Source: CAJWPI01 sp964571215 (GTDB lineage: Bacteria; Pseudomonadota; Gammaproteobacteria; Magnimaribacterales; Magnimaribacteraceae). Taken from it: a stretch of 64,000 bases of DNA. Under the pieces are notes generated by a model that was given only the letters and a program-made list of their open reading frames with translations, did not search any database and was not told where the DNA came from. The stretch is taken from assembly GCA_964571215.1 (NCBI GenBank), contig CAZMZZ010000001.1, positions 10,574 through 74,573 on the forward strand, read 5' to 3'. Position 1 is the stretch's first letter; each line of letters opens with the position of its first letter. This document shows positions 1-8,805 of the stretch, piece by piece. A program made the translations under genes and the position numbers.

Positions 1-992
1 GACTTATATTGGATATTTTTGCATTAAGAGCTAAAAGTCATACAGGCAAACTCCAAGTTGAGTTAGCTCAATTATCACATTTATCAACCAGGCTTGTAAG
101 AGGCTGGAGCCATTTAGAAAGGCAAAGAGGAGGAATTGGTTTAAGAGGAGGCCCAGGAGAAAAGCAATTAGAAACTGATAGGCGTCTTATAAATCAAAGG
201 ATTAAAACTATTAACAAAAAGCTTAATAAAGTTCACCAACAAAGAACTCTTAATAAATATTCTAGGCAAAAGAGCAAAAAGATCTTAATTTCCTTAATTG
301 GTTATACAAACTCAGGTAAGACTACTCTATTTAATGTTCTGACTGGAAGTGACCAATACGTAGCCAATCAACCTTTTGCCACCTTAGATTCAGTAACAAG
401 AAAGAATAGAGATAATAATTTAAGCCCCTTCCTATTTTCTGATACGGTTGGCTTTATTTCTGAATTGCCTACACAACTTATCGAATCATTTAAAGCTACT
501 CTAGATGAACTAAAATCTGCTGATTTAATACTTCACGTAGTCGATATTTCAGACCCTAATTATTTACATAAACTAGAAGAAGTTAATAATTTACTAGATG
601 AATTAGACATTTCTCATATTCAACAATTGAGAGTGAATAATAAGATAGATAAAATAGGCAACAAAGATATTCTAGAAGACTACTGTTTTGGTGACAAAGA
701 AGTTTGGATATCAGCTAGAGAAGAACTTGGTATATGTAACCTGCAAGAATCAATGATCCATTGCGTGAATAAAGAAGTTTTTGTTGGTTGGATTTCATTG
801 AAGTCTTCTCTAGGAAGTGTAAGATCTAATCTTTATTCTTTGGGGTATGTTGAAGAAGAAAAGACTTCTACTTCTTCAGGTCTGATACAATTAAAGATTA
901 AGATGGGCAGAGAATATCTTCAGGAACTACTTTTAGAAAAAGGAGTAAAATTGGTGGATTCAAATAAAAATAAAATTGAGGTTGCAGTCTAA
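1..992 (+). CDS. hflX: GTPase HflX, 5' end cut by window edge
   Basis: Ribosome-associated GTPase of the Obg-HflX superfamily, which splits stalled or hibernating ribosomes. The reading frame is open to the left edge (in-frame Leu-Ile-Leu before DIFALRAKSHTGKLQVELAQ), so the TTG at base 9 is an internal Leu codon. Roughly the first 95-100 residues of the family are outside the window. Visible parts: the glycine-rich HflX segment (GGIGLRGGPGEKQLETDRR), P-loop GYTNSGKT, G3 motif DTVGF, and NKID as G4. The stop TAA shares its last A with the ATG of hflK, so the two are translationally coupled. hflX-hflK-hflC is the normal gammaproteobacterial order. Identification is secure. Confidence 0.95.
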   Translation, partial: LILDIFALRAKSHTGKLQVELAQLSHLSTRLVRGWSHLERQRGGIGLRGGPGEKQLETDRRLINQRIKTINKKLNKVHQQRTLNKYSRQKSKKILISLIGYTNSGKTTLFNVLTGSDQYVANQPFATLDSVTRKNRDNNLSPFLFSDTVGFISELPTQLIESFKATLDELKSADLILHVVDISDPNYLHKLEEVNNLLDELDISHIQQLRVNNKIDKIGNKDILEDYCFGDKEVWISAREELGICNLQESMIHCVNKEVFVGWISLKSSLGSVRSNLYSLGYVEEEKTSTSSGLIQLKIKMGREYLQELLLEKGVKLVDSNKNKIEVAV

Positions 993-2119
993 TGTCTTGG
1001 AACGGAAATGGTAATAAGGATCCTTGGGGAAAAAATGAAGGTCCCCCAGATATTGACGAAGCCATTAAACAGTTTAAAGAAAAAATTAACGGTTGGTTAG
1101 GAATATCTAGCGGAGGAGGAGGCTTTTCTTCTAAGAACGTTTTTTTTCTTATTTTCTTAGTTCTTATTGTTTGGTTCTTATTGGGTATTTACCAAGTGCA
1201 ACAGGCAGAGAGATCAGTTATTTTAAGGCTAGGTGAATATCAAGAGACCAAAGGTCCAGGATTACGATGGAATCCACCAATTATTGATAGCAGAACGATT
1301 GTTGATGTTGTTAGGGTAAGACCACATAGACATGATGCATTGATGTTGACGAAAGATGAGAATATTGTCGACGTTACTGTTTCAGTACAGTATCAAATCA
1401 CTAATCCAGAGAATTATGTTTTAGAGATAAGAGATGCAGATAACAGCTTAGCCCAGGCCACAGAAAGCGCTTTAAGACATGTAGTTGGAAGTACCATTAT
1501 GGATGATGCATTAACCACAGGAAGGGAACTAATTGCCCAAATGGTAAAGGAAAGACTTCAGGTTTACTTAGATAAATATGTTACTGGATTGCAGGTTGTA
1601 ATAGTTAATATAGAAGATTCTTCTCCACCTGATCAAGTTCAAGAGGCTTTTGACGATGTTATTAAGGCTAGGGAAGACGAGGTAAGGGTAAGAAACGAAG
1701 CAGAAACGTATGCGAATGGTCTAGTTCCTGAAGCCAGAGGGCAGGCACAAAAAATGCTTCAAGAGGCGCAAGCTTATAAAGAACAAGTGATAGCAGAAGC
1801 TGAAGGAGATGCAGCCCGTTTTAATCTTCTCTTAGAGGAATATAAGAAGGCACCTGCAGTAACAAGAAATAGACTCTATTTGGATGCAGTACAACAGGTT
1901 ATGTCAAGTAGCACAAAAGTGATGGTAGATGTAGAAGGAGGAAATAATATTCTTTATTTACCCCTTGATAAAATTGCCCAAGCAGCAAGAGCAGAGGAAG
2001 AGATAGTTTTACCTCCTCCAAGCACAAACCCAAATTCAAACACCTCTATCAGGGAGTTAACCAACCAAGTTATAGAAGAAATAAGAAGAAGAAATAGACA
2101 ACAGGATGGAAGAAGATGA
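992..2119 (+). CDS. hflK: HflK, subunit of the FtsH protease regulator
   Basis: Membrane-anchored SPFH/prohibitin protein that forms the HflKC cage around the FtsH protease in the inner membrane. At 375 aa it is somewhat shorter than the E. coli protein. It has the Gly/Asn-rich cytoplasmic N-terminus (SWNGNGNKDPWG), one transmembrane helix at about residues 49-67, then the band-7 domain beginning with QQAERSVILRLGEYQ. A charged helical stretch (about 225-270) precedes a polar C-tail. It starts 1 base inside the hflX stop and ends in an ATGA overlap with hflC, as expected for an operon whose products form a hetero-oligomer. Confidence 0.95.
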   Translation: MSWNGNGNKDPWGKNEGPPDIDEAIKQFKEKINGWLGISSGGGGFSSKNVFFLIFLVLIVWFLLGIYQVQQAERSVILRLGEYQETKGPGLRWNPPIIDSRTIVDVVRVRPHRHDALMLTKDENIVDVTVSVQYQITNPENYVLEIRDADNSLAQATESALRHVVGSTIMDDALTTGRELIAQMVKERLQVYLDKYVTGLQVVIVNIEDSSPPDQVQEAFDDVIKAREDEVRVRNEAETYANGLVPEARGQAQKMLQEAQAYKEQVIAEAEGDAARFNLLLEEYKKAPAVTRNRLYLDAVQQVMSSSTKVMVDVEGGNNILYLPLDKIAQAARAEEEIVLPPPSTNPNSNTSIRELTNQVIEEIRRRNRQQDGRR

Positions 2120-2988
2120 GTAAATTAAAAGTATTTTTATCTATATTTCTTTTGCTATCTTTTATAGCGCTTACACAATCTCTTTATGTAGTAAGCGAAA
2201 CACAAAGAGCAGTACTATTACGTTTTGGTGAGATCGTGCGCTTTGATGTGCCTCCAGGCCTTCACTTTAAACTTCCAATTATCAATACAGTAAGAAAATT
2301 TGATGCCAGAATATTAACTTTAGATGCTGCACCTCAGAGATATCTAACTTCAGAAAAGAAAGCTCTCATAGTAGATTCTTTTGTTAAATGGAGAATAAAA
2401 GAAGTTTCAAAATATTTCACAACCACTGGTGGAGATGAGGAAAGATTAAAACGCTTATTAGCTCAGAGAGTAGATACAGGACTAAGAAATGAGTTTGGAG
2501 TAAGGACAGTAAAAGAGGTTGTATCTGGAGAAAGAGATGAGCTTATGACCCAGCTTTCTTCTCAGTTAGATAGAATTGCTCAAGATGAATTAGGAGTCGA
2601 AGTTATAGATCTGAGAGTAAAAAAGATAGACTTACCAGCCCAGGTAAGTGATTCTGTTTACAACAGGATGAGGACCGAAAGAGAAAGACTAGCAAGAGAG
2701 CTTAGAGCTCAAGGAAATGAAGTCGCTGCAGTGATAAGAGCAAGAGCAGATAAATCTAAAACAGTTATATTAGCCGATGCATATAGAGAAGCCGAAGAAA
2801 CAAAAGGAGATGGTGACGCTACCGCTACTTCAACTTACGCCTCAGCGTATTCAAAAGATCCAGAGTTTTACGATTTCACTAGAAGCTTAAAGGCATATCA
2901 AGCTACATTTGAAAATAAATCAGATATACTATTAATAGATCCTGATAGTGATTTTTTTAAGTACCTTGATAAATCAGAACCTAAGTAA
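2116..2988 (+). CDS. hflC: HflC, subunit of the FtsH protease regulator
   Basis: Partner of HflK in the periplasmic HflKC complex that modulates FtsH. It has an N-terminal signal-anchor helix (residues about 4-23), then the SPFH domain starting VVSETQRAVLLRFGE and the typical PGLHFKLP segment. The C-terminal third is an Ala/Glu-rich helix (RAQGNEVAAVIRARADKSK) ending with YDFTRSLKAYQ, typical of HflC. The length of 290 aa is slightly below the usual 330. The start overlaps the hflK stop by four bases (ATGA). Confidence 0.95.
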   Translation: MSKLKVFLSIFLLLSFIALTQSLYVVSETQRAVLLRFGEIVRFDVPPGLHFKLPIINTVRKFDARILTLDAAPQRYLTSEKKALIVDSFVKWRIKEVSKYFTTTGGDEERLKRLLAQRVDTGLRNEFGVRTVKEVVSGERDELMTQLSSQLDRIAQDELGVEVIDLRVKKIDLPAQVSDSVYNRMRTERERLARELRAQGNEVAAVIRARADKSKTVILADAYREAEETKGDGDATATSTYASAYSKDPEFYDFTRSLKAYQATFENKSDILLIDPDSDFFKYLDKSEPK

Positions 2989-2998
2989 AATTACTAAT

Positions 2999-3016
2999 CT
3001 AAGGGCTTTTCCTTAG
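2999..3016 (+). other. Small hairpin between hflC and hisZ
   Basis: A perfect 6-bp stem, CTAAGG and CCTTAG, with loop GCTTTT lies in the 38-base gap between hflC and hisZ. It has no T-run after it, so it is not a standard intrinsic terminator. It may be an RNA-processing or weak attenuation site, or chance. Confidence 0.3.
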
Positions 3017-3026
3017 CCATAAACCA

Positions 3027-4022
3027 ATGAAAAAAAGCTGGAAACTTCCCGTTGGATTTGATGAAATACTTCCTCCTAAATCTCTCAAGATTGAGAAACT
3101 TAAAAGAGTTTTAATTGACCTATATATATCTTCAGGATACGAATATATTATTCCACCTCTTTTAGAATTTTCAGAAACTCTTGGCGGAGAAGCTCATGAA
3201 GAGTTAGAGGCTTATGCCTTTTCTTTTGCAGATAATCTATCAGAAAAGCAATTATCTTTTAGGCCTGATTTGAGTGAGCAAGCAGCAAGGATAGATGCCT
3301 ACCGTTTTAATACTTTGGATCCAGTTAGACTTTGTTATGTAGGTGACACTCTAAAGAAGAAAATATCTCAAATACACAGATCTAGAACTACTATACAAGT
3401 TGGAGCAGAGATCTTTGGAGACCCTTCTCTTGAAGCTGATTTAGAGAGTATGAGCTTGATGATAGAGGGACTTAGAAAAGTAGGAGTTAAAGAAATAACC
3501 TTGAGTATAGGCCATGCCGGCTTAACCTCATTCCTTTTTAAAGAAATTAAGAAAAGTTCAACTATAAATATTGATAAAGTTGAATCAGTTTTATCTAAAA
3601 AATCTGAATCAGACATTAGAGCCCTTAGTTCAGAGGAATTAACGTCTGAACAGATCGATATGCTTCTTGATTTATCTAAACTTTATGGAGGAAGAGAAGT
3701 TATAGAAACAGCAAAGTCAAAACTATCTATTCTCGGCGATGAAATAATACATTATTTAGATTATTTAGAGAGTTTAATAGAAAAGCTTCAATTAAATAAA
3801 AAAATTAAGTTGCACATAGATTTAGGAGAGGCTTATGGTTTTAGATATCATAATGGGATAGTTTTTTCAGCTTACATAGATAAAGCTGGTTATCCATTAG
3901 CTAAGGGTGGTCGATATGATGGTATAAGTAAGATAGAAGATTTACTAAGACCGGCAGTAGGATTTGATTTAGATATCTTGGCAATAGCAGAACATAGTAA
4001 TTTGGATTTAGAAAGTGAGTAA
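3027..4022 (+). CDS. hisZ: HisZ, ATP phosphoribosyltransferase regulatory subunit
   Basis: HisRS-like paralogue lacking the tRNA-binding domain; in known cases it pairs with the short form of HisG to catalyse and regulate the first step of histidine synthesis. The N-terminus (LPVGFDEILPPKSLKIEKL) and class II synthetase motif 2-like region (SFRPDLSEQAARI) are clear. The C-terminal part has YHNGIVFSAYI and LAKGGRYDGI, matching the HisZ/HisS catalytic fold. The 331 aa are somewhat shorter than the usual 390. It overlaps purA by 8 bases, and hisZ-purA adjacency after hflC is the known gammaproteobacterial arrangement. The partner hisG is not in this window. Confidence 0.92.
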   Translation: MKKSWKLPVGFDEILPPKSLKIEKLKRVLIDLYISSGYEYIIPPLLEFSETLGGEAHEELEAYAFSFADNLSEKQLSFRPDLSEQAARIDAYRFNTLDPVRLCYVGDTLKKKISQIHRSRTTIQVGAEIFGDPSLEADLESMSLMIEGLRKVGVKEITLSIGHAGLTSFLFKEIKKSSTINIDKVESVLSKKSESDIRALSSEELTSEQIDMLLDLSKLYGGREVIETAKSKLSILGDEIIHYLDYLESLIEKLQLNKKIKLHIDLGEAYGFRYHNGIVFSAYIDKAGYPLAKGGRYDGISKIEDLLRPAVGFDLDILAIAEHSNLDLESE

Positions 4023-5304
4023 ATTAATATCTCTTCTCGGATTGCAATGGGGAGACGAAGGAAAAGGTAAAGTTGTAGACCTTCTTTCTAAAGATATCCA
4101 CGCTGCTGTTAGATACCAAGGAGGACACAATGCAGGGCATACTCTGATAGTTGAGGGTAAGAAAATAGTTTTTCATTTGTTACCTTCTTCAATATGTCAT
4201 AAAAATATTAAATGTTTTTTAGGAAGGGGTGTTGTGATAAGTCTGGAAGCCTTGTTTTCAGAAATAAACGATGCTTATAAATTCATTGGCGATATTGAAG
4301 GAAGACTAATAGTCAGTAAAGCTGCTTGTCTTATTCAACCTTACCATATAAAAATAGATCAACTTAGAGAGAGGTCAAGAAGCGGAACAAAGATTGGAAC
4401 AACGGGGAGGGGAATAGGTCCAGCCTATGAAGACAGGGTAGGCAGAAGATCTATAAGAGTTGTTGATTTGTATAATCCTGAAACCTTAAAGGTTAAATTA
4501 GAAGAAGCATTAGAGATATATAATTTTTTAATAAAGAGATATGACAAAAATCAACAAGAAGATATTAATGAATTATTAGACATTAATCTTAAACAGGCTG
4601 AAAAGCTTAAGCCCTTTGTAGGAAATGTAATTAATGAAGTCAAAAATTTACAGAAAAAAAATAAAAGTATCCTATTTGAGGGCGCTCAAGGGGCTTTATT
4701 GGATTATAGTCTAGGAACCTACCCCTTTGTAACTTCAAGTAATTCTTCATTGGGAGGGATAGCCCCTGGTGTGGGTTTAAGTGCCACTAAAATAGATTAT
4801 TCATTAGGTATATCAAAAGCCTATGCTACAAGGGTTGGAGAAGGTCCCTTTCCTACAGAATTAAAAGATGAAATAGGAACTTACATAGCTGAAAGAGGGT
4901 CTGAAGTTGGAGCTACAACAGGCAGGCCTAGAAGGTGTGGCTGGTTAGACTCTGTTCTACTTTCTCATTCAGTATATTTAAATGGAATAAATGGAATATG
5001 TTTAACTAAAATAGATGTTCTGGATGGTTTAGAAAAGATCAAAATTTGTGTTAACTACTCAAGCTCACTTTCTGAAGAAGATATTTTAGAAACTATGTCA
5101 TTGGATGATGTAAAACCAGAATATATAGAATTAGAGGGGTGGGACCAGTTAACTGAAGGGATCACAAATTTTAGTGACCTAAATAAGAAAGCAGCTCTTT
5201 TTATTCAAACTGTAGAAGAGCTTTGTGGTGCCCCTGTAGTTATTATCTCTACTGGTCCTAGACGCGAAGATGCTATTATCAGGGAATATCCGCTAGGAAA
5301 ATGA
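4015..5304 (+). CDS. purA: Adenylosuccinate synthetase
   Basis: Makes adenylosuccinate from IMP, aspartate and GTP, the first committed step to AMP. At 429 aa it is full length. It shows the GTP-binding N-terminus GLQWGDEGKGK, the substrate loop GGHNAGHT, TTGRGIGPAYEDR, and the C-terminal STGPRREDAI. The start is GTG, lying 8 bases inside the hisZ stop; the reading SKLISLLGLQWGDEGKGK gives the expected short lead before the P-loop. It ends in an ATGA overlap with the next small gene. Confidence 0.96.
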   Translation: MSKLISLLGLQWGDEGKGKVVDLLSKDIHAAVRYQGGHNAGHTLIVEGKKIVFHLLPSSICHKNIKCFLGRGVVISLEALFSEINDAYKFIGDIEGRLIVSKAACLIQPYHIKIDQLRERSRSGTKIGTTGRGIGPAYEDRVGRRSIRVVDLYNPETLKVKLEEALEIYNFLIKRYDKNQQEDINELLDINLKQAEKLKPFVGNVINEVKNLQKKNKSILFEGAQGALLDYSLGTYPFVTSSNSSLGGIAPGVGLSATKIDYSLGISKAYATRVGEGPFPTELKDEIGTYIAERGSEVGATTGRPRRCGWLDSVLLSHSVYLNGINGICLTKIDVLDGLEKIKICVNYSSSLSEEDILETMSLDDVKPEYIELEGWDQLTEGITNFSDLNKKAALFIQTVEELCGAPVVIISTGPRREDAIIREYPLGK

Positions 5305-5693
5305 AACACTTAATTGGATTATTAATATTATTTTTTTCACTGTGTACTCAAACAGAGCAAGAAACCAATTACGAAATTGGAGATGAATTAGAAGCACGCA
5401 AACACTCTTCGTTAGTTCTTTTTCATTATAAAAAAGACGTCATAAAGGTAATTTTATTAAAAAAACAAATTATTTCTTATGAAGATAATTTTAATTTTGC
5501 TACTGTTGATTCAAGGGATCTCTATAAGATAAAAAGAGGAGAGAAAATAATTCTTACAGAGAGTTTAAAAGAAGGAGAGATTTTTAAAGTAAAGCTTATG
5601 GAAGAAGGACCAAAGAGGAAATATTATTTTGTAGAAACAGAAAGTTTAAAACATTATGTCTTATTAGAAGACAACAACCCTTCCTCTAGTTAG
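5301..5693 (+). CDS. Small exported protein, unknown function
   Basis: I do not recognise this 130-aa protein. Residues 1-15 form a hydrophobic signal segment (KHLIGLLILFFSLC). A Cys at 15 lies in a poor lipobox (Leu at -1), so it may be a lipoprotein or simply secreted or anchored. The rest is charged, with alternating hydrophobic residues suggesting a small beta-rich domain (KRKYYFVETESLKHYVLLE). It starts inside the purA stop (ATGA) and ends 10 bases before the DUF3604 gene. It is therefore probably co-transcribed with both, and translationally coupled to purA. Confidence 0.7.
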   Translation: MKHLIGLLILFFSLCTQTEQETNYEIGDELEARKHSSLVLFHYKKDVIKVILLKKQIISYEDNFNFATVDSRDLYKIKRGEKIILTESLKEGEIFKVKLMEEGPKRKYYFVETESLKHYVLLEDNNPSSS

Positions 5694-5703
5694 CTAGAGA
5701 ATA

Positions 5704-7938
5704 ATGATAAAAATCTCAAAAAAATCTATTCTTTATTCGATTCTTATTCTCTTATCTCCTTTTTTCCTTTTAATTGCCGGAGTATTCTTTAACTGGTTCG
5801 GATCTTATATAGGACCAGGAGAAGTCTCTAAATTTTCTTCTGTCTCACAGTTATCAAAAATAATTGATGTAGACCAGAGAACTAAAGGTTTTGAGAAAAA
5901 GCAAATTCTTTTTGGAGATTTGCATGTGCACACCACTTTTTCTTTTGATGCTTTTATGCTTAATCTACCTATAGCACAAGGGGAAGGTGTTCATCCTGTA
6001 GCAGATGCATGTAATTTTGCTAGATTTTGCTCTAACTTAGATTTTTTTGCTGTTACTGATCATGCAGAATGGCTTACCCAAAGAGAATGGAAAGATAGTT
6101 TAAACTCTATTCAAAGCTGTGCAGCAATATCAAGTGAAGTAGATCAAGGTGAAGTTATACCATTTATAGGTTGGGAATGGACTCAGACTAGCTCAGACCC
6201 AAATAAACATTATGGTCATAAGAATATAATAGTTAAGGGTCTCGAAGATAATAAAATTCCACCTAAACCTATTGCTGCTGTTAATTCTGGCCAATTTAAA
6301 AATTTTGTTAACCCAAATCCTTTAATAATAAGTGCTGCAGTAGCATTAGACTTTCCAAATCGAAAACATTATTTCGATTGGAGGTATAAATCTTTAGTAG
6401 CCTCCTATTTAGAAAGGTGCGATGAAGGGTTGGGGCTATTCAATTCAAGTAATTGTATGGAAACAGCAGACTCACCTTTAACTTTATACTCTAAGCTTAA
6501 TGATTATCTCTCCGAGATAATGATTATCCCACATGGAACGGCATGGGGTGCTACTTCTCCTCCTTTTGCATCTTGGGATAATCAGTTAAATTCTTCAGAC
6601 TATGATCCAAAGTTTGGTAATCTAGTTGAGATATATTCTGGACATGGAAATTCAGAAGAATATAGATCTTGGTCACCTCTTAATTTTAATTCTGAAGATG
6701 TTGCTTCCTGTGAGCAACCTACGCAAAATTATTTACCATACTGTTTTCAAGCAGGAGAGATAATAAAAGAAAGATGCAGAATAGCAGCAGGGTCAGACGA
6801 TGAGTGCAATAATAGATCCTTAGAAGCAAGGGAGAATTTTGTTAAGTCTCATCCTTATGGCATTCTTACAGTTCCTGGTTATGACCCGAAAGAGTGGAAA
6901 GATTCAGGCCAATGTAAGGATTGCTTCTTACCAGCTTTTGATTATAGACCTAAGATGTCTATTCAATATGCATTAGCTTCAACAGATTTTTCTGGTGATA
7001 CCCCTTTGAATTATAAGTTTGGTTTTATTGGCTCAAGTGATAATCATCAAGGGAGACCTGGAACTGGATATAAAGAGAATCTGAGGTTTTTAAATTCTGA
7101 ATCTCGAATAAACTTACAAAACACTCAAGGCAATGTTCTTCTTAATCCAAGATTAACAGAACCTAAGCTGCCTAGGACTCAAAATCTAGATTCTTATCAA
7201 GAACCAACATTATCAATACAATCAGAAAGAGCTTCTTCCTTTCTTTATACCGGAGGATTAGTCGCTGTTCACTCTTTATCTAAAAACAGAGATAGTTTGT
7301 GGAACTCTATGAATAGAAGAGAAGTCTATGCTACTAGTGGAGACAGGATTTTATTATGGTTTGATTTAGTAAATCATAATAGTGAAAATGTTTATCCAAT
7401 GGGTGCTGAGGTGAGAATGGAAAAAAACCCTGTATTTAAGGTAAAAGCATTAGGAGCGAATTTTCAAAAACCTGGATGTATAGGCTCTTCTGGAGAAGCT
7501 GAAAAACAAAATTTAATTACAAACCTTTGTAAGGGAGAGTGTTTTAATCCTTCAGATATAAGAAAAAATATTCAAAGAATAGAAGTGGTTAGAATAAGAC
7601 CTCAGTCATATGAAGAGGAACCTTTGGAAGGATTGATTGAAGACCCCTGGAAAATATTTGATTGTGAACCTTCTCAAGAGGGGTGTGAAATAGAGTTTAC
7701 AGATAACCAATTTTCCATAGGAAATCGCGAAGTTATTTACTATGTGAGAGCAATACAATCCTCTAGTCTAGCCATAAATGCTGATGGTCTTGGTTGTGAG
7801 ATGGAAGAAGGCAAATGTATCAAAGTAAATTTATGTGGAGATATTGAAGGAAAGGGGGTTGGGGATTGCCTGAACGAAACTCAAGAAAGAGCATGGTCAT
7901 CACCGATTTTTGTTAATTTTGGTCCAATCCCTCCTTGA
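5704..7938 (+). CDS. DUF3604 family protein, PHP-like, membrane-anchored
   Basis: Large (744 aa) protein with an N-terminal transmembrane anchor or signal (about residues 9-31). A domain resembling metal-dependent PHP phosphoesterases follows. Likely metal-ligand motifs are FGDLHVHTTFSFDA, FAVTDHAEW, MIIPHGTAWG and FIGSSDNHQGRPGTG, in the order seen in DUF3604 proteins. The central part contains many paired cysteines (ACNFARFC, DSGQCKDCF), consistent with folding in the periplasm. The substrate is unknown; hydrolysis of a phosphoester is inferred only from the PHP-like ligands. It follows the small exported protein by 10 bases, and its last 26 bases overlap the 3' end of nusB on the other strand. 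Confidence 0.85.
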   Translation: MIKISKKSILYSILILLSPFFLLIAGVFFNWFGSYIGPGEVSKFSSVSQLSKIIDVDQRTKGFEKKQILFGDLHVHTTFSFDAFMLNLPIAQGEGVHPVADACNFARFCSNLDFFAVTDHAEWLTQREWKDSLNSIQSCAAISSEVDQGEVIPFIGWEWTQTSSDPNKHYGHKNIIVKGLEDNKIPPKPIAAVNSGQFKNFVNPNPLIISAAVALDFPNRKHYFDWRYKSLVASYLERCDEGLGLFNSSNCMETADSPLTLYSKLNDYLSEIMIIPHGTAWGATSPPFASWDNQLNSSDYDPKFGNLVEIYSGHGNSEEYRSWSPLNFNSEDVASCEQPTQNYLPYCFQAGEIIKERCRIAAGSDDECNNRSLEARENFVKSHPYGILTVPGYDPKEWKDSGQCKDCFLPAFDYRPKMSIQYALASTDFSGDTPLNYKFGFIGSSDNHQGRPGTGYKENLRFLNSESRINLQNTQGNVLLNPRLTEPKLPRTQNLDSYQEPTLSIQSERASSFLYTGGLVAVHSLSKNRDSLWNSMNRREVYATSGDRILLWFDLVNHNSENVYPMGAEVRMEKNPVFKVKALGANFQKPGCIGSSGEAEKQNLITNLCKGECFNPSDIRKNIQRIEVVRIRPQSYEEEPLEGLIEDPWKIFDCEPSQEGCEIEFTDNQFSIGNREVIYYVRAIQSSSLAINADGLGCEMEEGKCIKVNLCGDIEGKGVGDCLNETQERAWSSPIFVNFGPIPP

Positions 7939-8320
7939 TTAACTTATCTAGAATTGCATTAATAAATTTATACCCATTTGAAGAACCATATTTTTTAGAT
8001 AAGCGAATTGCTTCGCTTATTACAATAACTTCTTTAGTCTCATTATTAAGGAGCTCAAATAAAGCCATCCTAAGGATATTTCTTTCTATAGGGTCTAGCT
8101 GAGAAAGTGGTCTAGGTAAATTCTTTTCAAGTATTTTATCTAAAGATTCACGCGATTTTAGAACTCCACGAAGATGGTTCTGAAAAAGAGGATTATTTTT
8201 TTGATTTGGTCTATTGCTTATTACTTCATCTAATAAATTATTTCCTACTTCTGCTTCATATAAACTTTGAAGTACTTTGTCTCTAGATCTTGTTGGCGAG
8301 ATAGATGAAGGCATATTCAT
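7913..8320 (-). CDS. nusB: Transcription antitermination factor NusB
   Basis: RNA-binding antitermination factor that works with NusE (S10) on boxA sites, notably in rRNA operons. The 135 aa show the NusB pattern: SPTRSRDKVLQSLYE at the start, LDPIERNILRMALFEL in the middle, and EVIVISEAIRLSKKYGSSNGYKFINAILDKL at the end (quoted discontinuously from about residues 98-129). The start overlaps the ribH stop by four bases. Its 3' end runs 26 bases into the convergent DUF3604 gene, leaving no room for a terminator. The usual downstream neighbour thiL is absent here and lies about 7 kb away in the opposite orientation. Confidence 0.93.
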   Translation of the reverse strand: MNMPSSISPTRSRDKVLQSLYEAEVGNNLLDEVISNRPNQKNNPLFQNHLRGVLKSRESLDKILEKNLPRPLSQLDPIERNILRMALFELLNNETKEVIVISEAIRLSKKYGSSNGYKFINAILDKLIKEGLDQN

Positions 8321-8796
8321 TCATTTTTTGATAAATTCTCAAGAAGTAACATAGCACTTAAAGCCGCTTCCGCTCCTTTGTTGCCTTTTTTAGAATCTGC
8401 TCTTTCAACTGCTTGCTCATAATTATTTGTAGTTAAAACCCCAAATATTACTGGTTTATTAATCTCTAAAGAAACATTAATTAAACCAGCAGCACAGCTA
8501 TTAGCTATCATATCAAAGTGCGGAGTTTCTCCCTTTATAATGGCTCCAAGGGCAATAATTGCGTCTATGTCTTTTCTTTCTCCAAATTTTTTTGCAGATA
8601 AAGGTAGTTCAAAAGCACCAGGGACTTCCAAGTGTAAAATATTTTTTTTATGTACACCTTTTTTTAAGAGTTCTTTTTCTGCATTCTTGAAAAGAATTTC
8701 AACTATGTCTTTATTCCATTGTGTGGTTATCAGAACGTACTTACTTCTTTTAGATTCTTCGGAGGGTTCGATTAGAATATTTCCTTTTTTTGACAT
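8317..8796 (-). CDS. ribH: Lumazine synthase (6,7-dimethyl-8-ribityllumazine synthase)
   Basis: Condenses 5-amino-6-ribitylaminouracil with 3,4-dihydroxybutanone 4-phosphate, the penultimate step of riboflavin synthesis. The 159-aa protein has the family motifs LEVPGAFELPL and ALGAIIKGETPHFDMIA, the latter holding the catalytic His, and GVLTTNNYEQAVERAD near the end. It sits between ribBA (9-base gap) and nusB (4-base overlap) on the minus strand, the standard order. Confidence 0.95.
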   Translation of the reverse strand: MSKKGNILIEPSEESKRSKYVLITTQWNKDIVEILFKNAEKELLKKGVHKKNILHLEVPGAFELPLSAKKFGERKDIDAIIALGAIIKGETPHFDMIANSCAAGLINVSLEINKPVIFGVLTTNNYEQAVERADSKKGNKGAEAALSAMLLLENLSKNE

Positions 8797-8805
8797 TCTT
8801 CAAGT

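Noticed and set aside
9..992. TTG at base 9 as the start of a short HflX
   Set aside because: The frame is open upstream to the window edge and the codons before it already match the HflX pattern, so the gene is simply cut by the window.
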